Of a DNA stretch of 34,229 bases, positions 15,548-24,824 are shown piece by piece. This DNA comes from Nostoc sp. KVJ20 (GTDB lineage Bacteria > Cyanobacteriota > Cyanobacteriia > Cyanobacteriales > Nostocaceae). Both the position numbers and the translations under genes were made by a program. The stretch's first letter is position 1. Each line of letters opens with the position of its first letter. The notes beneath the pieces are model-generated. The model saw only the letters and a program-made list of their open reading frames with translations. It searched no databases and had not been told where the DNA came from. The stretch spans positions 1-34,229 of the forward strand of contig NZ_KV757624.1 in NCBI RefSeq assembly GCF_001712795.1, in the 5' to 3' direction.

Positions 15548-17692
15548 CTAATGACTAATTCTGACTTCTGACTTCGGAATTATGGCTTCTGGGTTGGATT
15601 TTACTACCTGAGAGTGCGATCGCGGTTTGCCTGTGGCGATCGCATAATTAATCGCCAACAGCCACAGCCACAAGCCTGGATTCCGGGGTTCTAGCCAAAA
15701 ACCTACCCGATTCAAGAAGCGCGGCAACCACGGACTCAGCAAAGCGCTAATTAGGGCATGACGACCAAAGTTGAAATAACTACCAAGCCATCTGAGCAAA
15801 TCCCTGGGGCCAGCAAGTTCCCAAATCCATAAAAGCAAGGCAGGATTTTTCCTAGCTGCTTTCAGTGCGAGGCGGTTAAAGGTTAACCAATCACACCGAT
15901 CTTTGATGAAGTTATCTGCCACCTCTGGCGGTTCGTCTGCCAACAGCCCAAAAAAGGTGTTGAGCATGGAGTTAATCCGCTGGGGTGGTAAAAATTTCCC
16001 TGTGGGAACCATCATCCCTTTGGAAAATAGCCAAGTCACTGAAACGTTGCTTTGGTAAGCGCGTATTTGGTTCAAGTGGCGGAAACTCAACAAGTCATGT
16101 TTGAGGGCAGTATCCAACAGCGTTGTTAAGCGCTCTAAGTTGCGAACTAGGGAACCAAAACCGGTGAAAACGAGGGGAGATTGAAGTGATGCAGCATCAC
16201 CGATCGCAATCAATCGATCAAAGGCAACTGTGCGATCGCGACTTCCCAGACTAAAATGCCCTGGTATATAGCCAAATGTCGGCTTCTTCCACACCAATTT
16301 GTCCATATCGCACCTGCGATACTCTGGCAAAATTGTGAAAAAGTCTTCGTACATCTCTAGCAAAGAACCGGGATTTTCAGCATTGACTTCGTGGTAATGA
16401 AATAAATAAATCGTCAGTTCATCATCTGCTGCGGGAAACAATTCCCAAATCAACTGCCTTCCCCGCGAAATATCCCCATGACTGTAAAGAACGTCCCCAT
16501 ATTGGGAATCCCATACTCCCGGCTCAAATCCGCTCTCAATTACCGCTCCCACTGTCGGACAGACACTATCAAAAGCACGACCACCATTTAATTGCCAAGC
16601 GATGGGAGACGCAGTTCCCATTGCATCTATTAGCAGTCGTCCACTTACTTGCTTCTCAGTCTGACTGGGCAAGTGCTTGACTTGCAAAACTACTTGTGAT
16701 ATATCAATATCTGCACGGATAAACTCTGTTTCATCCCAAATTTCACCGCCTGCCGCTTGCAGTTTTTGCCCACACATTTGGAGCCATTTTTCGGAATCTA
16801 AACCTAAATTTAGGACTGTGGGTGTGTGGAGGATGGGCGATCGCAGTTTGGCTGGATTATTAGCATCAAAAAACTTATTGAATCCGTCTTTGTATTCTCT
16901 GGCAATGATGGTTTCTAACTCAGCGGGGGTGACTAAACCCAGGTTAACCAAGCTTTGAATCTCATCGCGAGAAATATTCCATTCTCGGTTCATCCGTCCA
17001 AAGGGCATTCGTTCCACCAGCAGGACTTTATATCCCAGTTTTGCCATCAGTGCTGCATGGATTACGCCTAATGCGCCACCAATGTAAATGATGTCGTACT
17101 GGGGATTAGTAATTAGGGATTGGGTATCAGAATTACCTTTTTCCCTGTCCCCTGTCCCCTGTCCCCTGTCCCCTGGACTAGAAAACACAACTTGCCGGGG
17201 CTGCTGCGGATTCCGTACCCCTTCGCGCCATCGTTGTTCCCACCAGTAGGCACGCGTTAGATCATATTCACCGTTGGGCATTTTCTGAAAATACTTAACG
17301 GTGAGGGGGTAAGCAGAGCCTAGAGCTGCAAAAATCGATTGCTGGGATAAATCAATTGCTGGCGGTTCTGGGTAATGATGCGGAAAACGGCTTCTGATTT
17401 CTTTAGTCAGGCGTTGCAGGATTTCTCCCTCACTGGGAAAGGGTTGTTCTGCCCAACGAAACACTTTTAGATAGGTAGTTCGTTGCACCGACCAGACAAA
17501 TACCGAAAGTTCCGCAGGTAAGTTTTCGGAAAGAGCCACTCCAGCAGTTGTAGTAGCACTGGGTATTTTGAGGCGAAAGCCTTCTGAGGTAAGCACTTTT
17601 TCTCCATTTCCGGGTTCAAAATCTGTTTGTAACCAGCTACGCACAGTTGCTATATCCGGAGTTGGAATTTCTAAATAAAGGATTTCTCTCAT
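15548..17692 (-). CDS. cruA: CruA/CruP-family lycopene cyclase-like flavoprotein
   Basis: A 714-residue FAD-dependent protein of the CruA/CruP carotenoid cyclase family. An N-terminal domain of about 195 residues, typical of the cyanobacterial CruA type as I recall it, precedes the dinucleotide-binding fold YDIIYIGGALGVIHAALMA (199-217). The family motif NREWNISRDE lies at about 235-244. A second conserved block, GDAASLQSPLVFTGFGSL, occupies about 510-530. Expected role: cyclisation of lycopene to gamma/beta-carotene in the membrane. CruA rather than CruP is a judgement from the N-terminus and remains uncertain. The ATG at 17692 has AGGAAA upstream. Residues about 173-183 (GDRGQGTGDRE) are encoded by inserted heptamers, and the extreme C-terminus is also repeat-derived. 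Confidence 0.8.
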   Translation of the reverse strand: MREILYLEIPTPDIATVRSWLQTDFEPGNGEKVLTSEGFRLKIPSATTTAGVALSENLPAELSVFVWSVQRTTYLKVFRWAEQPFPSEGEILQRLTKEIRSRFPHHYPEPPAIDLSQQSIFAALGSAYPLTVKYFQKMPNGEYDLTRAYWWEQRWREGVRNPQQPRQVVFSSPGDRGQGTGDREKGNSDTQSLITNPQYDIIYIGGALGVIHAALMAKLGYKVLLVERMPFGRMNREWNISRDEIQSLVNLGLVTPAELETIIAREYKDGFNKFFDANNPAKLRSPILHTPTVLNLGLDSEKWLQMCGQKLQAAGGEIWDETEFIRADIDISQVVLQVKHLPSQTEKQVSGRLLIDAMGTASPIAWQLNGGRAFDSVCPTVGAVIESGFEPGVWDSQYGDVLYSHGDISRGRQLIWELFPAADDELTIYLFHYHEVNAENPGSLLEMYEDFFTILPEYRRCDMDKLVWKKPTFGYIPGHFSLGSRDRTVAFDRLIAIGDAASLQSPLVFTGFGSLVRNLERLTTLLDTALKHDLLSFRHLNQIRAYQSNVSVTWLFSKGMMVPTGKFLPPQRINSMLNTFFGLLADEPPEVADNFIKDRCDWLTFNRLALKAARKNPALLLWIWELAGPRDLLRWLGSYFNFGRHALISALLSPWLPRFLNRVGFWLEPRNPGLWLWLLAINYAIATGKPRSHSQVVKSNPEAIIPKSEVRISH
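17143..17176. repeat. In-frame heptamer array inside the cyclase gene
   Basis: Four CCCCTGT-type heptamers in series interrupt the coding sequence between the N-terminal domain and the FAD-binding fold. The reading frame remains open, giving a Gly/Asp/Arg-rich linker. Confidence 0.88.
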
Positions 17693-17853
17693 CTTTTCCT
17701 GACATCTCCCATCAATCTACTCACTAAGACAGATTTTATTAAGGCACGAAGTAATGTAAACTCCGCCCTAACTAGCTTCGTAAAGATTCAGTGAAGAAAT
17801 TTTAAGAGTTTGTCAAATTTATTGTTCATTTTGTATTTCTGTAAACCCACGCC

Positions 17854-18087
17854 ATGAATTATCCCATTCCAGACAGTCCCCAAGAAATTATTGACCTAAG
17901 ACAACAGCCGATTGATGAAGAACTAGTTGCTAGTGCGATCGCTGGAGTTATTAAAATTGTCCGCGCTCAAGGTCAATCTTTGGAAGAATTAACCGCTCAG
18001 TTGCTAGCAGATGATTCACTGCTGGATCAGCAACAACGTCGCTGGTTGAGCCAATTAGTTGCTCAATCCTGGGAAAATTTCTCCTAA
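17854..18087 (+). CDS. Small conserved hypothetical protein
   Basis: A 77-residue, acidic, soluble protein with no membrane segment, predicted to be mostly helical (EIIDLRQQPIDEELVASAIAGVIKIVRAQGQSLEELTAQLLADD). It contains one HIP1 octamer, codon use is like its neighbours and the ATG is clear. The function is not recognised. It is divergent from the cyclase gene, 161 bp away, so the two may share a control region. It could be a small regulator or adaptor, but nothing in the sequence says so. Confidence 0.7.
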   Translation: MNYPIPDSPQEIIDLRQQPIDEELVASAIAGVIKIVRAQGQSLEELTAQLLADDSLLDQQQRRWLSQLVAQSWENFS

Positions 18088-18150
18088 AACCTTGTATATG
18101 ATAAAGTTTTTGTCGCAGCATTAGATTTCTAGGTCTGTACCTAAATGTTA

Positions 18151-18179
18151 GCGATGCCTGCGGCGGGCTGCGCCTACGC
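18151..18179. repeat. Dispersed GCGATGCCTGCGG palindromic repeat
   Basis: A GC-rich 29-mer related to 4419-4448, framed by ACCTAAATG (18139-18147) and CATTTTAGGT (18179-18188), which are near-complementary. It may fold as a hairpin downstream of the 77-residue gene. Confidence 0.65.
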
Positions 18180-18306
18180 ATTTTAGGTATAAAGTAACAA
18201 TAATTGCCAGCATGGAATTGGCAATAGATTTGCTATTTTTGCATTTATGGCACAGCAGCCACTAAATTAACCATATCAGCACCGGGCACTAATCAGGAAA
18301 AAGGCG

Positions 18307-18334
18307 AAAGGTAAAAGTAATTACTTTTACCTTT
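18307..18334 (+). terminator. Perfect 28-nt palindrome
   Basis: AAAGGTAAAAGTAA is followed immediately by its exact reverse complement TTACTTTTACCTTT and then TTAAATTG. It may act as an AT-rich terminator or as a protein-binding dyad. No gene was seen in 18088-18854. Confidence 0.45.
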
Positions 18335-18386
18335 TTAAATTGAGTTAGATTGCTTGAAAAAGAATTTTAGCTAAACCATTTCAGCT

Positions 18387-18466
18387 TATAGCGTTTCCTA
18401 ATCACATGAGCTATGTAATAGTCCCCTCATTGCCTGCGGGGAGGGGGTTGGGGTGGTGTTCTTGTA
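18387..18466. repeat. Dispersed repeat C, copy 1
   Basis: Begins tatagcgtttcctaatcaca and continues through a GC-rich stretch (tgcctgcggggaggggg). A homologous copy, about 75% alike by eye, starts at 34155 and runs off the window. Confidence 0.72.
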
Positions 18467-18854
18467 CCTCACCCAAGCGAGATTTCCTTAGATAAGCTTC
18501 GGAAAATGCTTATTAAGGCAAGTTTTATTTTTTACTTAATAATAAATAATTACCATACTTGAGGCTTTTTTGTGGTCTAAAAACCCATGCTTAATCACCT
18601 ACGAAATTCGGGAAGCTCTTTTCCGAAATCTTATCAATTCATCTTGTGTAATATATTAATGTTTAAAAGAATTCAATATACTATTACGCAATAGCTGGCA
18701 TTAAATAATACATAGTCATATATTGCAATCCAACATATAAATCCTATTTTATTTTGGAAAACACTCAGTACATATCTATTTTGTCTTGGCTGTTCAGAGT
18801 TCCCTCCCTAGACAAGTAAGTTCAAGAATAAAATTGGATTCTTATATAATATTT

Positions 18855-21851
18855 ATGCCAGACTCACAGTTTCGACGAAATAACTCCCGACCTAAAAAGA
18901 TATACAGTTTTTTCAAAAAGATGCAAAAGCTATCACTTTTCTCTATTACTTTTGCATACAATAGCGGAGTTGTTTTTTTGACAACACTTTACGCTATTGG
19001 CTTGAGCCTTGCAATAATCTTTTCTCTGACCAATAAGAATATTTTAGATATTAATAATAGTGGCTTTTATATAAGCTTTTTAGTTGTGATCATAGCAACA
19101 GTAGGAATATTTCCTGCTTCATATTTTGCTTATCTTTTTTATAGAAGAGAACGAACTCAAGCTGAACGTATTAAAAATGATTTAAAGCTATTAGGCTTGG
19201 TTACTGAAGATGAATATAATAATTTTGATCAGCTATATAAAACAGTTTACGATCCAATTCAGTTTGGAAGTTTTATACTTCTACTTACTTCAATATCAAC
19301 ACTTGTTCTGACAGTTTATTATATCAGTAAAGTAGAACCAGATAATCCAATTAAAAATTTACTTACTACTACTCAATTAGGAATAATTTTTTATTCTTTC
19401 TTAGGTGCTTATTTATTTGGAATTCGGCTTGTAATACGTCGTTACAATACATTTGACCTACAACCTCAAGTTTATGCCACTATCGTCCTACGTATTCTAG
19501 TTTCTGGAGCAATAGCATTTGGAATAGGGTTATTAATTGAACAAGGATATCTGATATCAGAAATGCCCCAGGAATCATTATCTCCTATTTCAAGCACTGC
19601 GAAGGTATCTGACAGTAGTATCGTACAACAACAAAATCCATCTTCTGAACAACAGATACCTGATAAAGATAAATCAAATATCAATCGGAAAAATGATTAT
19701 GCAGAAAAACTTCTTCCGTGGCAGATATTAGCTTTTCTGATTGGATTTTTCCCAGAACAAGGTTTACGTTGGATTGTTCTTGTTGGTAAACGCGCTTTTC
19801 GAGATCCAACACTTTATCAATATAATGAGCTTCCTTTAAGAAAAATTTTAGGTATCAATGAATGGCATCAAGCGCGATTAGAAGAATTGGGAATTGATGA
19901 TGCTCAAAGTTTAGCGACTGCTGATATTTCCAAACTGCTTTTAACTACCCAATTTGATACTATGCAAGTAATAAATTGGATTGACCAGGCAATCTTGCAC
20001 ATGAAAGCAGGAACAAGAGCTGAACAATTTATTGCGTTTCAAATTACAACATATCACGAGTTATATACTCTACTCAACCAAATAAAATTAAAAGTATACG
20101 AAGCAGAAGTGAAACAAGAAGGGAGAAATAATTATAGTCAAAATATTCCAAATGAAACTAAACAAAATCGAATAGATGAGAAACACAAGCTATTAGATAT
20201 TTTAAATGAAATTAGTTCTCACGTTAAAGCAACGCCGAATAAAATTTCACTTCAAGAAGATTACAGCAAACTTTTAGTTGGATTAGGATTTAACTTAACA
20301 GAATTAGAACGTCTTTGTGATTACTCAAATTATCCTAATTATGTGCGGATAGAGGAGTATTACAAGAATCTTGAAAATATTACGCGTGAGCAAGCAAAGC
20401 GAGGGGCAAAGGAAATAATACGCTCTATAGATTTCGGTGGCGAAGTTGTTGATTTTACCAGAGGTAGTTATGGAGAAAGCTTAACTCCGCAGCAAAGAGA
20501 GGTAATTGAAAATCAAGTTAGTAGAATTTATGCTCAATTGCAATTCAGCCGTCCGACTCGTTCAACCGCTGAGGGATGGGTGCAATTGGGAATACGATAT
20601 TATTTGCTCAATAAATTAGAGAATGCTCTAGAGGCTTATGAACGCTCTTTAAAAATTGACCTTCAAGTTGGAGCTTATATCGGACGGAGTTTGATATACA
20701 TTGCTCTGGGAAATCAAGAAAGAGATCAGGGAAACTTGAAAGATGCCCTGAGAAAACAGAAGGAGAAAGAGAAAGAGGATCTGTTAAAACAGAAGCCAAA
20801 TCAAGATATACCTGTAAATGCAATCAATGAAATCACAAAATTGCAAAATGAAATCATATTTCATCATACCAACGCTCAAAATTATTATGAAAAAGCTATT
20901 TCTGACAACACATTTGCTATCAGAATAGTGCCTTATAATGCAGACGCATTTAATAATCGTGCAGTAGCTTACATGGAACAAGGTAACTTCATTACAGCCT
21001 TGGAAAATCTTGAAATAGCTTTACAGCATAATGATAGCCTTGCTACTGCTTACTACAATCGAGGAACAATTAGAAACACTCTAGGAACATCAGAAAAGAA
21101 TTTTATAGAAGCAGCTTTTGACCTGGAACGGGCGTATTTATTAGGTTATCGTCCTGCTGCACTATGGGCAACTTGGGGATTAGTCTTGCTTAACACAGGG
21201 CATTATCAAAAGGCAGTTGAAAAAATTAGTCAAGCTATTGCTCTTAGCGATGAAAATCCCGCACTACACTATGCGCGACGGGGGTTTGCTTATGTAGAAT
21301 TGAGCAAGGAAGCGAAAGTGCAAAAGTTAAATTATTCCTCGGAATATGCCAAGCAAGCTAGTCGTGATTTTGATAGAGCCATTGAACTGTCTCCAGAGCT
21401 TACTATCACTTATATTCACTATGGGTATCTCAAGATATTTGAAGGGAAATACGACAAAGCTATTGATTACTACAAAAAAGCAATTGAGCAAGGAGCTAAA
21501 GATTACATAATCTACGCAAATCTAGCTGAAGTTTATTTTCAATGGGGGCAATTTAAGAACACAGGAATGACTGAGGATAATACAGTTGCCAAACAGGATT
21601 ATGAAGAATCCATAAAAAACTATGAAAAAGCAATTGATCTAGGAGATAAAAGACCCGAAACCTTCTTCAATTTAGCAGTGGCATATTATATTACTAACAA
21701 TATAGACAAAGCAAGAGAGAAGGCCTTAGAATCTGATAGAATAGTAAGTGAAATGACATCTTTGGAATCTTCTAGATATAGCTATCTCGTAGAGATTAAC
21801 CAACTCAAAGTAGAAGTTTCTGATTTTCTAAAGGGACTTCCAAAGGATTGA
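18855..21851 (+). CDS. Six-TM membrane protein with large TPR domain
   Basis: A 998-residue protein of unrecognised function. Likely membrane helices lie at about residues 39-57, 70-94, 137-157, 173-193, 208-230 and 288-310. A Ser/Gln-rich loop at about 237-280 separates the fifth from the sixth. Residues about 325-385 (LRKILGINEWHQARLEELGIDDAQSLATADISKLL) resemble a helix-hairpin-helix/SAM-like module. A helical linker follows, then about eight TPR-like repeats from 565 to 960, with the typical GNFITALENLEIAL, GHYQKAVEKISQAI and GKYDKAIDYYKKAI units. This suggests a membrane-tethered cytosolic scaffold. ATG 18855 is preferred over TTG 18786. The gene is AT-rich and lacks HIP1 octamers. A small gene follows 48 bp downstream. 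Confidence 0.85.
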   Translation: MPDSQFRRNNSRPKKIYSFFKKMQKLSLFSITFAYNSGVVFLTTLYAIGLSLAIIFSLTNKNILDINNSGFYISFLVVIIATVGIFPASYFAYLFYRRERTQAERIKNDLKLLGLVTEDEYNNFDQLYKTVYDPIQFGSFILLLTSISTLVLTVYYISKVEPDNPIKNLLTTTQLGIIFYSFLGAYLFGIRLVIRRYNTFDLQPQVYATIVLRILVSGAIAFGIGLLIEQGYLISEMPQESLSPISSTAKVSDSSIVQQQNPSSEQQIPDKDKSNINRKNDYAEKLLPWQILAFLIGFFPEQGLRWIVLVGKRAFRDPTLYQYNELPLRKILGINEWHQARLEELGIDDAQSLATADISKLLLTTQFDTMQVINWIDQAILHMKAGTRAEQFIAFQITTYHELYTLLNQIKLKVYEAEVKQEGRNNYSQNIPNETKQNRIDEKHKLLDILNEISSHVKATPNKISLQEDYSKLLVGLGFNLTELERLCDYSNYPNYVRIEEYYKNLENITREQAKRGAKEIIRSIDFGGEVVDFTRGSYGESLTPQQREVIENQVSRIYAQLQFSRPTRSTAEGWVQLGIRYYLLNKLENALEAYERSLKIDLQVGAYIGRSLIYIALGNQERDQGNLKDALRKQKEKEKEDLLKQKPNQDIPVNAINEITKLQNEIIFHHTNAQNYYEKAISDNTFAIRIVPYNADAFNNRAVAYMEQGNFITALENLEIALQHNDSLATAYYNRGTIRNTLGTSEKNFIEAAFDLERAYLLGYRPAALWATWGLVLLNTGHYQKAVEKISQAIALSDENPALHYARRGFAYVELSKEAKVQKLNYSSEYAKQASRDFDRAIELSPELTITYIHYGYLKIFEGKYDKAIDYYKKAIEQGAKDYIIYANLAEVYFQWGQFKNTGMTEDNTVAKQDYEESIKNYEKAIDLGDKRPETFFNLAVAYYITNNIDKAREKALESDRIVSEMTSLESSRYSYLVEINQLKVEVSDFLKGLPKD

Positions 21852-21899
21852 GTCATTTAAGTATATTCAATTTGTAATGAAAAGCGAAGATTTGTAGTC

Positions 21900-22151
21900 A
21901 TGAACATCACAATGTATTCTCCCAATAGTGCCCAAAAAGAAGATATAAGCGAAACAGATCCATCAATAAGCATGGGAATTAATATCTATAATCTTCCTCG
22001 TGAAAGTTGTGATAGCAAACGATCCTCTGTAAAGATGCCATACGGGGTTTATTTTGGTGGAGATATTTCTACAGGAGGTGGAGAGCCTGTTGGAGTTAAG
22101 AGATGGGTTGCTAATTGGCGCGATATAGAAGGGAGCAACGCAAAAAAATGA
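21900..22151 (+). CDS. Small hypothetical protein downstream of the TPR gene
   Basis: An 83-residue hydrophilic protein with no membrane segment. The N-terminus is Ser/Asp-rich (SAQKEDISETDPSIS). The C-terminal half is glycine-rich with aromatic residues (PYGVYFGGDISTGGGEPVGVKRWVANW). The function is unknown. It lies 48 bp after the TPR gene, is co-directional and shares its AT-rich composition, so the two may form an operon. No strong Shine-Dalgarno sequence is present, so it could be a chance frame. Confidence 0.5.
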   Translation: MNITMYSPNSAQKEDISETDPSISMGINIYNLPRESCDSKRSSVKMPYGVYFGGDISTGGGEPVGVKRWVANWRDIEGSNAKK

Positions 22152-22303
22152 AGTTCAGTTTTTGCAGTTGATTGCTATTAAAAAATCTGCATTTTTGATG
22201 TAAATATTTGTACTTTTTTTGGCAAAACGGATTTTTTGAGCCATTCTCGCACAACAGCAGTACACAGATGGTATCTAAATGCCAATAAGACAGGGACGGC
22301 ATC

Positions 22304-22418
22304 CAAGACTGTTCGGATAAGCACTCTTCACTTTTCTTGTGGTCTGGGAAAAGGTTAAAGGGTAAGGGGTAGCTGTATTTAAAACCTTTCCCCTTTCCCC
22401 TTTAACTGAACCGTATTG
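22304..22418. mobile_element. MITE family A, copy 2
   Basis: The left end CAAGACTGTTCGGATAAG (22304-22321) matches the family A terminus at 15 of 18 positions. The right end CTTTAACTGAACCGTATTG (22400-22418) is its inverted partner. The interior differs from copy 1 and holds complementary GGGTAAGGGG-type and CCCTTTCCCC-type stretches. The flanking nonamers (gacggcatc / gacgacact) are only partly alike, so any target duplication is eroded. Confidence 0.65.
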
Positions 22419-22431
22419 CGACGACACTCAC

Positions 22432-24786
22432 CTACTGTCGTGCCATAACAGTACGCATCTCGGCTTCTGTGTCTTGAATCAAATCTCCACTAACATCCAC
22501 GATCGCACGATAAATCTTGCCTGTAAACTTGAAGGGTGGTTCATAATCGGGTGTTACAGGCGCACCAGGGGCTATCCCACAAGTCACGCCACTAGTCAGA
22601 CCTAGTGCTAAGGGAGTAGTTACAGGGATATCAGCTTGTCCGACTAATTTGCCATCGATATAAAGTTGGGCGCGACCCGGCGCTCCTTTTCCCTTCGCTA
22701 AATCCGGCTGACCCGTCACTTTAAACTCAAAGCGCAACTGATGGCGACCCTCCGGGACTGACTCTACAGACTCTACATGATAGAGCGATCGCGCTACATA
22801 GTTATGAACCCAGTGCAGTTTGCCATCTTTGACATAGAAAGAGTAGCCACTATCATTACCCCCGTGAGCAAGTAATACTCCTTCTGCGCCACCGGTGGGG
22901 ATTTCGACATCAACGGTAATACTATGGGGACGATTTAGCACTCTAACGGCACTATTGGCTGGAATCGCCTGAGTATCGGGATAGTAAATATAGCGGGTAC
23001 GATTGACAGCAATCTGAGGACGTTCTTCTGCCAATCGTTGCGTACCACGTCCATCCACGGGCAACACATTATATTTACCCGCCTCTACATACCAAGTAGC
23101 AATCATCTCAATTAGCTTAGGGCGGTTGTCAGCAGCAATGTCGTGATTTTCCGCAAAATCCTTAGCGACATGATACAGTTCCCAATGATGGGTATCCAAG
23201 TCTGTAAGGGTTTGGGCTGAGATTGACGCACCAAAAAACTGCCCTGCTTCTGTAAATGATGGCCCAGGCCAAGGACAAACCGCCCGCCAGCCATCATAGT
23301 AAAGAGAGCGATGTCCCATCATCTCGAAATACTGGGTAAGATGCTTAGTGGGTGCGTCAGTATGATTAAAAGTATGGGCGAAGCTTACACCTTCAATGGG
23401 GGATTGAGTAACACCCTTGATAGTTGTGGGTGGTTCAATTTCTAGTAGGTCAAGCACCGTCGGTACTAGGTCAATGGCATGGGCATACTGAGTTCGGATT
23501 TCGCCTTTTGCCTCAATGCCTTTAGTCCAATGGACGATCAAAGGATCGCTGATTCCACCCCGATAGGTTTCCCGTTTCCAACGACGAAAAGGCGTATTAC
23601 CTGCCCAAGTCCAGCCCCACGCATAATGGTTGAAGGTTTCTGGACTGCCTAGCTTGTCGAGTGCCTTGAGATTTTCCTCTAGGGATTCTGGCACATTGTT
23701 AAAAAACAGGTTCTCATTAACCGAACCAGTGGGCCCACCTTCCGAACTTGCCCCATTGTCCGAAATGACCATAATTACAGTATTGTCGAACTCCCCGATA
23801 GATTTGAGGAAGTCGAGTAAGCGACCAATGTGGTAGTCAGTATGGGTTAAAAAGCCAGCAAAGACTTCCATCATACGGGCATAAAGCCGTTTTTCTGCTG
23901 CTGAGAGAGTATCCCAGTGAGAGACATCGGGATCATGGCGGGAGAGTTCGGCATCGGCGGGGACGATACCCATTTCCTGCTGACGGGCAAAAACCTTTTC
24001 CCTGTAAGCTTCCCAACCATCATCAAACTGTCCGGCGTAAGCATCAGCCCATTCTTTTGGCACATGATGAGGGGCGTGCATCGCCCCAGGACAGAAATAC
24101 ATGAAGAAGGGCTTATCGGGGGCAACCTGCTTGGCATCAGCGATGAAGCTAATTGCTTTATCTGCTAAGTCTTCGGTTAAATGGTAGCCTTCTGCGGGGG
24201 TCTTTTCTGGCTTGACGGTGTGGTTATCATAAACCAATTCGGGATAATACTGGTGGGTTTCTCCTCCCAGAAAACCATAAAAACGTTCAAAACCGCGACC
24301 GAGAGGCCAGCGATCATAGGGGCCGGCGGCAGAAAGCTGGTCTGAGGGTGTTAAATGCCACTTCCCGATCGCATAGGTGTTATAACCCTTCTGTAGTAAT
24401 ATCTCCGAGAGAAACCCATTTTCAAAGGGAATATTCCCATTACCACCGGGATAACCGGTAGAACCTTCTGTAATGCAGGACATGGCATTGGAATGGTGAT
24501 TGCGCCCAGTCAGCAGACAAGAACGGGTGGGTGAACACAACGCTGTCGTGTGTAAATTGTTGTAGCGCAAGCCATTGGCGGCTAATGTGTCTAGGTTGGG
24601 TGTTTTGATCGGACTTCCGTAACTCCCAAATTGGCCAAAGCCCGTATCATCGAAGACGATAAATAGCACGTTTGGTGTGCCTTCTTTGGCTCGCAAAGGT
24701 TCTGGCCAAGCAGGACTGGATTTATCAACTGTCCGTCCAATCACACCAGGGAAAGTATTTCCGGGTTTGTATTCACGAAGAGACAT
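22432..24786 (-). CDS. Arylsulfatase, cytosolic type
   Basis: A 784-residue sulfatase that hydrolyses sulfate esters, releasing sulfate. Numbering from ATG 24786, metal ligands are Asp46-Asp47 (VLFIVFDDTGFG). The formylglycine site is Cys84 in ALCSPTRSCLLTGR, the C-x-P-x-R signature that needs conversion by a formylglycine-generating enzyme. Further ligands lie in IGKWH and VISDNGASSEGG. A C-terminal beta-sandwich (about 590-784, GVLLAHGGNDSGYSFYVKDGKL) completes this long subgroup. No signal peptide was seen, so the site of action is probably the cytosol. An AAGGAG sequence lies 9 nt before ATG 24786; an upstream ATG at 24828 overlaps the transporter stop as ATGA, so both starts may be used. 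No maturase gene is in the window. Confidence 0.9.
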   Translation of the reverse strand: MSLREYKPGNTFPGVIGRTVDKSSPAWPEPLRAKEGTPNVLFIVFDDTGFGQFGSYGSPIKTPNLDTLAANGLRYNNLHTTALCSPTRSCLLTGRNHHSNAMSCITEGSTGYPGGNGNIPFENGFLSEILLQKGYNTYAIGKWHLTPSDQLSAAGPYDRWPLGRGFERFYGFLGGETHQYYPELVYDNHTVKPEKTPAEGYHLTEDLADKAISFIADAKQVAPDKPFFMYFCPGAMHAPHHVPKEWADAYAGQFDDGWEAYREKVFARQQEMGIVPADAELSRHDPDVSHWDTLSAAEKRLYARMMEVFAGFLTHTDYHIGRLLDFLKSIGEFDNTVIMVISDNGASSEGGPTGSVNENLFFNNVPESLEENLKALDKLGSPETFNHYAWGWTWAGNTPFRRWKRETYRGGISDPLIVHWTKGIEAKGEIRTQYAHAIDLVPTVLDLLEIEPPTTIKGVTQSPIEGVSFAHTFNHTDAPTKHLTQYFEMMGHRSLYYDGWRAVCPWPGPSFTEAGQFFGASISAQTLTDLDTHHWELYHVAKDFAENHDIAADNRPKLIEMIATWYVEAGKYNVLPVDGRGTQRLAEERPQIAVNRTRYIYYPDTQAIPANSAVRVLNRPHSITVDVEIPTGGAEGVLLAHGGNDSGYSFYVKDGKLHWVHNYVARSLYHVESVESVPEGRHQLRFEFKVTGQPDLAKGKGAPGRAQLYIDGKLVGQADIPVTTPLALGLTSGVTCGIAPGAPVTPDYEPPFKFTGKIYRAIVDVSGDLIQDTEAEMRTVMARQ

Positions 24787-24824
24787 AAACCTAAACTCCT
24801 TATCTAGGTTGACGAGTGGCTGAC

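Noticed and set aside
18786..18854. TTG start for the membrane-TPR protein
   Set aside because: A weak start codon with no Shine-Dalgarno; the ATG at 18855 is simpler, although this is not proven.
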